Positions 17,728-24,492 of a stretch of DNA of 37,887 bases are shown piece after piece. A model generated the notes under the pieces. That model saw only the letters and a program-made list of their open reading frames with translations, did no database searches and had not been told where the DNA came from. The translations under genes were made by a program, and so were the position numbers. The stretch comes from Zoogloea sp. GTDB taxonomy: Bacteria; Pseudomonadota; Gammaproteobacteria; Burkholderiales; Rhodocyclaceae. The stretch covers positions 1 to 37,887 of the forward strand of contig NZ_JAFLDT010000040.1 of NCBI RefSeq assembly GCF_017302315.1, read 5' to 3'. Within the stretch, counting starts at the first letter, position 1, and every line of letters begins with the position of its first letter.

Positions 17728-18210
17728 AAATAATGCAACGCAACATCGAACGCCCGGAGCGGACGACGGGTGGGTGCTCTTTATTTCGGAATGGAATAGG
17801 CGGGAATTGCCGTACCCTGCATGCCGGGTAGCTTCCGGGCGGCTTTCCGTTGTGTGACGTTGAGTAGGCCTGGATCCAGACAGTCAGTGCGAAACTCGCC
17901 CTCCGGGCTCGGACAGCCACACCGGATTTCCCCGCCTGTCAGTGCGCTGATCGCTCATGAGCAATTGATCGGAGGCAATCAGGAAGCCTACCTCGCTCCC
18001 GAAATGCAGGCTGCAGTTGTGTCATATTGATAAGATCGTCACGATGGCTGCGGCGCTGGCAGAACGGACGGGAAGCAAGAGCCCAACCTGTCACTCGCGG
18101 AGGACGATGGAAGGCCATGGGCTGGTGACATTGAAAAAGAATGTTCGCGAGATCGAACCCATTGCACTGGCGACCCGTTTCAAAATCGTGATCGGCTGAA
18201 GAGCAACAAG
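17728..18210. other. Intergenic stretch without a recognised gene
   Basis: Between the carboxylase control region and the restriction-system scar I see only short frames (for example a 60-codon frame at 18017-18199) with no recognisable domain, and short dispersed repeats of CAGTGCG. It may contain debris from the event that removed most of the neighbouring restriction genes. Confidence 0.3.
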
Positions 18211-18528
18211 ATGAAAGGTAAGGCAATTCCAGAGGGTGTCATCACCGAAGCGGACACCTGCCGCGAGTTCGTCACACCCCGTTTGGTGGAGGCTGGCTGG
18301 GGAACTGCACCGCACACGATTGGCGAGCAGACAGCCAGAGCGGCGCAGGCCGAAGGCGACAGCCTGTACTGGCCCATTTACAACCTGGACATCAAGAACC
18401 CCAACGCCAAGGCCGGACTGGAGCACGCCGAGCCGAAAGACCTGATTGCCGCCATGCGTAGCCACGAGGCCGAAGTCATGCGCCTGCTGGGCGAGATCGA
18501 AGCCCTGGTTACCGAGGTGCAGGCATGA
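18211..18528 (+). pseudogene. Type I restriction scar: HsdR N-terminus joined in frame to HsdM C-terminus
   Basis: The 105-codon frame begins like a type I restriction subunit R (ITEADTCREFVTPRLVEAGW then TAPHTIGEQ, residues 12-41). It then switches to the end of a type I methylase subunit M (YNLDIKNPNAKAGLEHAEP, then a coiled segment AMRSHEAEVMRLLGEIEAL). Nothing of the helicase, nuclease or methyltransferase cores remains. The simplest explanation is one large deletion from early hsdR to late hsdM that kept the frame. The frame still overlaps the next gene by four bases (ATGA), as hsdM would have done. The family assignment is from memory of the sequence patterns; the deletion is inference. 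Confidence 0.6.
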
Positions 18529-19715
18529 CAGCACCCATCGTGCCGACCACGCCGAATCAGGCTGACTACGCTGCCGTTCACACCGACATCGTCGCGTTGC
18601 TGGACGCGGCGCGCCATGCTGCCGCACGCAGCGTCAATGCGCTGATGACCGCCTCCTATTGGGAAATCGGCCGGCGTATCGTCGAATTCGAACAGGGCGG
18701 GCAGGAACGGGCTGCCTATGGGGATGCGCTGATCGAGCGCCTGGCTTTCGATCTTGGCAGCCGGTTTGGTCGAGGCTTCAGCCGACAGAACCTGCAGCAG
18801 ATGCGCCTGTTCTACCTGGCCTGGTCACCAGAGCACATCTCGCATACAGCGTCTGCGAAATTGCCCGTTCCCAACATTCGCCAGACGCTGTCTGGCGAAT
18901 TGACGGCAAGCCCGCTGCCCGACACACGCAGGCAATCCATCGAACTCGCGGCACTGGCGCAAGCCTTTCCGCTGCCGTGGTCGGCCTACGTACGGCTGCT
19001 CTCGGTCAAGAACCCACAGGCCCGAGCCTTTTATGAAACCGAGACGCTGCGTTGCGGCTGGTCGGTGCGCCAGCTCGACCGCCAGGTCAGCAGCCAGTTT
19101 TATGAACGCACTGCACTGTCGCACAACAAGACGGCGATGCTGGAAAAGGGAGAAGTGGCCGAGCCTGGCGACGCCATCACGCCCGAGCAGGCTATCAAAG
19201 ACCCCTTCGTGCTGGAGTTCCTCAACCTCAAGGACGAGTATTCCGAGTCCGACCTGGAAGACGCCCTGATTCAGCATCTGGCCGACTTCCTGCTGGAGCT
19301 GGGTGACGACTTCGCCTTTGTCGGTCGCCAGCGCCGCCTGCGGCTGGACGACACCTGGTTTCGCGTAGACCTGCTGTTTTTCCACCGTCGGCTCAAGTGC
19401 CTGCTGATCATCGACCTCAAGATCGGCAAGTTCAGCCACGCCGACGCCGGGCAGATGCACCTATACCTCAACTACGCCCGCGAGCACTGGATGAAGCCCG
19501 GCGAGAACCCGCCCGTGGGCCTGATCCTGTGCGCGAGCAAAGGCAGCAACGAGGCCCACTACGCGCTGGAAGGTCTACCCAACAAGGTGCTGGCAGCTGA
19601 ATACCAGACTGTGCTACCGGATGAAAAGCTGTTGGCCGAGGAGCTGGACCGGACACGGCGGGAGTTGGAGGTGCGGCGGATCGGGCGCAGCGGTGATGTG
19701 GCGGGTGGCGAATGA
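18525..19715 (+). CDS. DUF1016/YhcG-family PD-(D/E)XK nuclease
   Basis: The product is 396 residues. The N-terminal domain (about 15-170) has the DUF1016 pattern, including ASYWEIGRRIVEFEQGG and the helical FSRQNLQQMRLFY block. The C-terminal domain (about 225-370) carries the nuclease core FRVDLLFFHRRLKCLLIIDLKIG, with the D...(D)LK arrangement of PD-(D/E)XK enzymes. Members often sit in or beside type I restriction systems and other defence loci, and are thought to cleave DNA; cellular role is poorly defined. Here it follows the HsdR/HsdM scar with an ATGA overlap, so it appears to be the surviving member of a broken defence operon. All core residues look intact. Confidence 0.8.
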   Translation: MTAPIVPTTPNQADYAAVHTDIVALLDAARHAAARSVNALMTASYWEIGRRIVEFEQGGQERAAYGDALIERLAFDLGSRFGRGFSRQNLQQMRLFYLAWSPEHISHTASAKLPVPNIRQTLSGELTASPLPDTRRQSIELAALAQAFPLPWSAYVRLLSVKNPQARAFYETETLRCGWSVRQLDRQVSSQFYERTALSHNKTAMLEKGEVAEPGDAITPEQAIKDPFVLEFLNLKDEYSESDLEDALIQHLADFLLELGDDFAFVGRQRRLRLDDTWFRVDLLFFHRRLKCLLIIDLKIGKFSHADAGQMHLYLNYAREHWMKPGENPPVGLILCASKGSNEAHYALEGLPNKVLAAEYQTVLPDEKLLAEELDRTRRELEVRRIGRSGDVAGGE

Positions 19716-19967
19716 AGGCGTGGCCCATGGAGCCCCCGGAGACATTGCGCTGATTGTTCGCCGATCGGTAGAGATTCACAACGAACGTTTGTACCCCGGG
19801 CTTGGAATCCGGTCGTTCGGTCGCAGAACGTCTCAGAAGCCTGCAGTCTCCGGCTCTTATGCCAGGAGCGCCGATGCCACACCTAACTCGGCTCTACCTG
19901 AGCACAGCACCAGCCAGATGCGCAAAGCCGGCACGGGCAACACCCGGCCAATTCAACGCAGAATGAA
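19716..19967. other. Intergenic stretch, no gene recognised
   Basis: Between the convergent nuclease and regulator genes I see no coding pattern or RNA gene, only the regulator's terminator at its right edge. Confidence 0.4.
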
Positions 19968-19969
19968 GG

Positions 19970-19998
19970 AAAGCCCCCCCGGAAATGCACCCGGGGGG
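19970..19998 (-). terminator. Rho-independent terminator of the sigma-54 activator gene
   Basis: CCCCCCGG and CCGGGGGG enclose an eight-base loop and are followed on the minus strand by GCTTTCC. It lies about 38 bases after the activator's stop codon. Confidence 0.7.
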
Positions 19999-20036
19999 AC
20001 GAATCCATGCGGCCCCGAAAGGGCCACTACCTGCAA

Positions 20037-22058
20037 TCAGACCCGATAATTGCGCAAGTCGTCCACGTAACTCTCGAGCCCGAAACGCTTGAGCTTCACA
20101 TAGACCGTGCTCTTGGCGATACCCAGCTCCCGGGCCACCGCCGTCATGTTGCCGCGGCAGCCCTTGATGGCACGCAGGATGGCATCCCGTTCGGCGTTCT
20201 CGAGGCAGGTCAGGTCACGCTCATCCCCCTGCACATCAAGCGCCGCAGGGCTATCCCCCGCCAGCGTGGTCACCAGGTCGGCGGGCAGATCGGCCTCGGT
20301 CAGGACATGCCCGCGGGCGGTGAGCAGCATGCTCTCCATGACGTTACGAAACTCGCGGATGTTCCCCGGCCAGCCGTACTGGCGCAGCAGCTCAATGGCG
20401 CCGGGGGAAAGCACCCGCGGCTCCAGCCCATGCTGCAGGGACAGGCGGCGGAGATAGTAGTCGCCGAGCAGTGGAATGTCGGCCGCCCTTTCACGCAGGG
20501 AAGGAATGTTGATGCTGGTGACCGCCACCCGGTAGAACAAATCCATGCGGAAGCGCCCGGCCTGGATCTCCTTGCGCAGATCCCGGTTGGTGGCGGCGAT
20601 GAGGCGGAAATTGACCTTGCGCGGCTTGTTCTCGCCCAGGCGATACACCTCGCCCTCCTCCAGCACCCGCAGAAAGTGGGGCTGCAGGTCGATGGGCATC
20701 TCACCGATTTCGTCAAGGAACAGGGTGCCGCCATCAGCCGCCTCGATCTTGCCGATCATGCCGCCCCGACGGGCGCCGGTGAAGGAGCCCTCGGTATAGC
20801 CGAACAGCTCGCTGGTGAGCAGTTCGCGGGAGAAGCCCCCGCAGTTGAGGGCCACGAAGGGCGCATCCCGGGTTGCACCGGATTCGTGGATGCAGCGGGC
20901 AAAGACATCCTTGCCCACTCCGGTCTCGCCCAGCAGCAGCACCGGCACCCGGGACTTGGCCAGTTGCTGGGCACGCCCCACTGCCTGCAGCAGGGCGGGA
21001 GATTCGCCCACGACACGCTCGAACGCCCCTTTCTCGGCCGCGTCACAGCTGAACACTGCGCTCGATACCCGGCCGCTGCCCACGCTCCGGCGACCGGGCA
21101 GGGTCAGCACGGCGCCGATGTGCTCGCCGTTCTGGATCACCGGCTCCAGCCATTCCTCGCGCATCCATTCGGGCCGCTCATCCGGTGCTCGCCGCCCCTT
21201 CTTCCAGGACAGGGACAGGGAGGCCAGACCGTCAGGGGCCACCGCCATTTCTCCGATGCCCAGATCAGCCAGCGCCGCGGAAGCCCGGCCATTGGCCTTG
21301 ATGGCCCGACCGCGCCGGTCGAAGACGATGATGCCGTCGGCCGAGGTGCCGGACAGGCGATCCACGCAGCCTTCCAGCAGACGGTAGCGGATGCCCAGCT
21401 CGATCTTGGCGAGACGGTTCTCGATGCGCCCCGCGGTGGCCACCACCAGGGCCAGACTGTGGCGGCTGTAGGAAGCGCTCAGGCCGGACACGTCCACCAC
21501 GCCGAGGATGGAGCCGTCGTAGGGGTCGCGGATCACCGTGGCCGAACAGGACCAGCGTTTGATGCCGGCGCAGTAGTGCTCGGCCGAATGGATCTGTACC
21601 GGCTGGCCCACCTCCAGGGCCGTACCAATGGCGTTGGTGCCGCAGGCCAGCTCGCTCCAGTTGGCGCCGGAGAGCAGATGGACATTCTCGGCCGCGCCCC
21701 GGGTGGACATGTCGCCTTCCAGGTTGAGGATGGTGCCGCTCTGGTCGGTCAGGACCATCACCGTGCCGGTCTCCGACAGGAAGTCCCGGGCCGAGGCCAT
21801 GACCGGGGCACTGGCACTGAGCAACTCGCCGCACTCGTCCCGCAAGGTGTGCAGGGAGTTTTCGCCGATTGGCGGGGGTGCCTGATAGCGGCCCGGGTCG
21901 ACACTGGCCCCCTGACAGCGCCGCCACGAATCGTCGATCAGGCGGCGGAGCGCGTCGGAAGCCGCCTCATCCCCACTGAGAAAGCGCTCCCACGAGCTCA
22001 TGATGTGACCATCGTTCTCCGGAACGGAAAACATCTGGCCGGGAATTGTGGCAGCCAT
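20037..22058 (-). CDS. Sigma-54-dependent activator of the AcoR/AcxR type
   Basis: The product is 673 residues from ATG 22058 (AAAGGAGG lies seven bases upstream; a GTG two codons earlier overlaps that site). An N-terminal GAF-like sensor (about 70-230) and a short PAS-like segment (about 225-320) precede the AAA+ domain. That domain has Walker A GETGVGKD (about 377-384), Walker [13 protein letters not shown] and the sigma-54 contact loop GSFTGA (about 424-429), which has Ser where most members have Ala. A Fis-type helix-turn-helix ([20 protein letters not shown]) closes it. This layout is that of AcoR and of the acetone carboxylase regulator AcxR. With sigma-54 promoters at every catabolic operon around it, it is the obvious regulator, with the ketone or alcohol as probable inducer. 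Confidence 0.88.
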   Translation of the reverse strand: MAATIPGQMFSVPENDGHIMSSWERFLSGDEAASDALRRLIDDSWRRCQGASVDPGRYQAPPPIGENSLHTLRDECGELLSASAPVMASARDFLSETGTVMVLTDQSGTILNLEGDMSTRGAAENVHLLSGANWSELACGTNAIGTALEVGQPVQIHSAEHYCAGIKRWSCSATVIRDPYDGSILGVVDVSGLSASYSRHSLALVVATAGRIENRLAKIELGIRYRLLEGCVDRLSGTSADGIIVFDRRGRAIKANGRASAALADLGIGEMAVAPDGLASLSLSWKKGRRAPDERPEWMREEWLEPVIQNGEHIGAVLTLPGRRSVGSGRVSSAVFSCDAAEKGAFERVVGESPALLQAVGRAQQLAKSRVPVLLLGETGVGKDVFARCIHESGATRDAPFVALNCGGFSRELLTSELFGYTEGSFTGARRGGMIGKIEAADGGTLFLDEIGEMPIDLQPHFLRVLEEGEVYRLGENKPRKVNFRLIAATNRDLRKEIQAGRFRMDLFYRVAVTSINIPSLRERAADIPLLGDYYLRRLSLQHGLEPRVLSPGAIELLRQYGWPGNIREFRNVMESMLLTARGHVLTEADLPADLVTTLAGDSPAALDVQGDERDLTCLENAERDAILRAIKGCRGNMTAVARELGIAKSTVYVKLKRFGLESYVDDLRNYRV

Positions 22059-22365
22059 ACCCACCCTCCTTTAAGTGTCTGTCCGACTGCGTCGCCGACA
22101 TGGGCCCAGGCCCTCATCCAGACGCGCAGTTCTGTGTTGTGATCATCTTGTTATGTTCCCGCAGCCCCGCATTCGCGTGTATCCGCCGGAATTCGTCTTG
22201 CTGCTGCACTGGCACGCCAACGCCGGCGAGGGCGTGTGTCTCGTCACCCCCCGCATCGACCTGCATGGCGCGCCTCTCTCGGGCAGCGTCACACTCTTCA
22301 TTCTGGACCATGCGCGTGCGCATTGCCGCAAACAGAGTTCACACAGGGATCGACACAACTACCAA

Positions 22366-22380
22366 GCATGCTTTGTGCCA
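22366..22380 (-). promoter_or_regulatory. Probable sigma-54 promoter of the activator gene
   Basis: TGGCACAAAGCATGC matches TGGCAC-N5-TTGC with one change (A for the first T of TTGC) and correct spacing. It would give a leader of about 296 bases, so a closer sigma-70 promoter is also possible. The two strongest dyads of the window lie 75-125 bases upstream, suggesting autoregulation. Confidence 0.5.
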
Positions 22381-22452
22381 AAGGCTTGAAGCCCGCCGTC
22401 GGCAGGAATATGGGGTGAAATCGAGTGGAATCCGCGGGGAAAGACAGGTCAG

Positions 22453-22493
22453 CGTCCGATTTCCGGACGCCCGGACCGTTCGAAAAACGGACG
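22453..22493. promoter_or_regulatory. Tandem activator sites upstream of the activator gene
   Basis: Two dyads, CGTCCG-ATTTC-CGGACG (22453-22469, perfect) and CGTTCG-AAAAA-CGGACG (22477-22493, one mismatch), lie 24 bases apart centre to centre. Each is followed by CCCGGA. They define the best version of the motif found elsewhere in the window. Confidence 0.6.
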
Positions 22494-22590
22494 CCCGGAG
22501 TGCAGATCAGAAAAAGATTGGGGGCTTCCAGATAAAGAGGTACCCGAGGAAGGGAGAGGAGGATTCCTCACTGGATACTGCGTGCCCCCG

Positions 22591-22624
22591 AAAAGCCGGC
22601 GCCCGTCGCACACGGGCATGCCGG
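22591..22624 (-). terminator. Rho-independent terminator of the CoA-transferase operon
   Basis: CCGGC-GCCCGT pairs with ACGGGC-GCCGG (two-base bulge) around a five-base loop. On the minus strand CTTTTCGG follows. It begins one base after the stop codon. Confidence 0.75.
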
Positions 22625-23260
22625 TTACTGCAACGCCACCACGAAATCGGCTTCGGTGTTGTCACGCACATCATCGAGGGTGGTGTCCGGCGCCAGATCC
22701 ACCAGCGCCAGGCCCTCGGGGCGCACTTCGAAGACGCACAGATCGGTCACGATCAGGTTCACCACCCCGGCGCCGGTGAGGGGCAGGGAGCACTCCCGGA
22801 CGATCTTGGCTTCACCCTTGGCGGTGTGCTCCATGATCACCACCACCCGGCCGACACCGGCCACCAGATCCATGGCCCCGCCGATGCCCTTGACCATCTT
22901 GCCGGGCACCGCCCAATTGGCCAGGTCGCCCTTCTCCGAGACCTGCAGCGCACCCAGCATCGATAACTGGATGTGACCGCCACGGATCATCCCGAAGGAG
23001 GCCGCGCTGTCGAAGAAGCTCGTTGTGGGCAGGGTGGTGATGGTCTGCTTGCCCGCATTGATGAGGTCTGCATCCTCTTCGCCTTCCCAGGGGAAGGGGC
23101 CCATGCCAAGCATGCCGTTCTCGCTCTGCAACTGGATCGACATGCCCGCCGGCACATGGTTGGCCACCAGCGTGGGGATGCCGATCCCGAGGTTCACGTA
23201 GTAGCCGTCGCGCAATTCCTGAGCGGCCCGCGCCGCCATCTGATCCCGAGTCCAGGGCAT
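22625..23260 (-). CDS. scoB: Succinyl-CoA:3-ketoacid CoA-transferase, subunit B
   Basis: The product is 211 residues, the usual length. The catalytic Glu is in QSENGMLGMGP (E47), and the family blocks YYVNLGIGIPTLV and WAVPGKMVKGIGGAMDLV are clear. With subunit A it moves CoA from succinyl-CoA (or acetyl-CoA) to a 3-oxoacid such as acetoacetate; the glutamyl-CoA intermediate forms on this subunit. It starts two bases after subunit A and is the last gene of the operon. In this regulon it would activate the carboxylation product. Substrate range beyond acetoacetate cannot be read from sequence. Confidence 0.9.
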   Translation of the reverse strand: MPWTRDQMAARAAQELRDGYYVNLGIGIPTLVANHVPAGMSIQLQSENGMLGMGPFPWEGEEDADLINAGKQTITTLPTTSFFDSAASFGMIRGGHIQLSMLGALQVSEKGDLANWAVPGKMVKGIGGAMDLVAGVGRVVVIMEHTAKGEAKIVRECSLPLTGAGVVNLIVTDLCVFEVRPEGLALVDLAPDTTLDDVRDNTEADFVVALQ

Positions 23261-23262
23261 GT

Positions 23263-23985
23263 CTATTCCTCCACTGGGGCGGCCCGGCGGCGCACCGTGC
23301 GCTGCTCGATCCGCTTGTCCACCTTGTCCACAACCACGATGCGATCCACAAAGATACCCGGGGTGATGATGTGATCCGGGTCGATCTGGCCGGGCTCCAC
23401 CAGGCTCTCCACCTCGGCCACGGTCAGCGCCGCGGCAGAGGCCATCATCGGATTGAAGTTGCGCGCCGTCATGCGATAGACCAGATTGCCTTCGGTGTCG
23501 CCCTTCCAGGCATGCACCAGTGCCAGGTCGGCACGCAGGCCACGCTCCATCAGATAGGTCTTGCCATCAAACTCGGCCAGGGGCTTGCCCTCGGCTATCA
23601 CCGTACCGACGCCGGTGCGGGTATAGAAGGCCGGAATGCCGGCACCACCGGCACGGATACGCTCGGCCAGCGTGCCCTGGGGGTTGAACTCCACCTCCAC
23701 CTCACCGGCCATGTACTGGCGGGCAAACTGGGCGTTCTCACCGGCATAGGAGCAGATCAGCTTATGCACCTGCCGGGTATTGAACAGCTTGCCCAGGCCC
23801 AACCCTTCCGCCCCCGGGTTGTTGGAGATGATCGTCAGCCCCCGCACCCCCGACGCCAGGACGGCGTCGATCAGCACTGACGGAATGCCGCACAATCCGA
23901 AGCCACCCGACATGATGGTCATGTCATCATGCAATACATCGGCCAGCGCCAGCGCCGCCGTCGAATAGATCTTTCTCACAGACAC
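23263..23985 (-). CDS. scoA: Succinyl-CoA:3-ketoacid CoA-transferase, subunit A
   Basis: The product is 240 residues, starting at GTG 23985 with AGAAGGGA upstream. Family blocks GGFGLCGIP, GLTIISNNPG, VEFNPQGTLAERIRAGGAGIPAFYT and MTARNFNPMMASAA are intact. It pairs with subunit B immediately downstream. The GTG lies about 85 bases behind the predicted transcription start of a perfect sigma-54 promoter with a perfect IHF site above it. That places 3-oxoacid activation in the same regulon as the carboxylase. The C-terminal tail (about residues 215-240) is richer in charged residues than the core and is not needed for recognition. Confidence 0.9.
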   Translation of the reverse strand: MSVRKIYSTAALALADVLHDDMTIMSGGFGLCGIPSVLIDAVLASGVRGLTIISNNPGAEGLGLGKLFNTRQVHKLICSYAGENAQFARQYMAGEVEVEFNPQGTLAERIRAGGAGIPAFYTRTGVGTVIAEGKPLAEFDGKTYLMERGLRADLALVHAWKGDTEGNLVYRMTARNFNPMMASAAALTVAEVESLVEPGQIDPDHIITPGIFVDRIVVVDKVDKRIEQRTVRRRAAPVEE

Positions 23986-24081
23986 CTTGCGTCCCTTCTA
24001 TTCAAAAATCGCCCGGTCTCATTCCCGAACCTGCCCGCCTGAAATCGCGCCCAAAGCCCGCTCCGAGCGGAGTTCAATTCA

Positions 24082-24096
24082 GCAAGAGCGATGCCA
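24082..24096 (-). promoter_or_regulatory. Sigma-54 promoter of the CoA-transferase operon
   Basis: The minus strand reads TGGCATCGCTCTTGC, an exact TGGCAY-N5-TTGC with GG and GC 12 bases apart. Transcription would start near 24070. Confidence 0.88.
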
Positions 24097-24104
24097 GCGC
24101 CGAC

Positions 24105-24117
24105 AATCAATTGATTA
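24105..24117 (+). promoter_or_regulatory. IHF-type site at the CoA-transferase promoter
   Basis: AATCAATTGATTA matches WATCAANNNNTTR exactly, and the core also matches on the other strand. It lies between the promoter and the dyad at 24204. Confidence 0.55.
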
Positions 24118-24203
24118 AAAAGCGAAAAGCCGGCGGCGCAACGCCACGCCCGGGCCGCGCCAGGAATCAACCGTCCTGATAGCGGTCGGGCTCGACAGGC
24201 TTT

Positions 24204-24220
24204 CGTTCGGAATCCGGTCA
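24204..24220. promoter_or_regulatory. Candidate activator site for the CoA-transferase operon
   Basis: CGTTCG-GAATC-CGGTCA fits the dyad layout and lies about 130 bases upstream of the -12 element. The remaining part of this gap (to 24486) shows no gene; a promoter for the divergent protease could not be picked out. Confidence 0.5.
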
Positions 24221-24492
24221 AGCCGGCAACCGAACCACCCGCCTGGCATTTCCGTCACCAGCGTGATCGACTTGGCCATGGGTAATACGCATACCTGTTA
24301 GGCTGGGAGCCCCCCCGACAGACAGAAGCACGACGAAGACATAATTCGAAACGCAAGTAGAAGACCGCTATTCATGGCGGCTAGTTGAAGAGAGTTCCAG
24401 CAGCAGAACGCAATCAGACCCTCGACTTGCCGGGGATCTGAACGACAAATTGATTTGGCATCAATGCCGGATCGCGGGATGGGAGAATGACA

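Noticed and set aside
18017-18199. A 60-codon plus-strand frame upstream of the restriction scar
   Set aside because: No ribosome-binding site, domain or coding bias that I can see.
24265-24305. A sigma-70 promoter for the subtilase gene (TTGGCC ... TGTTAG)
   Set aside because: Both hexamers are poor and the spacing is arbitrary in this sequence.
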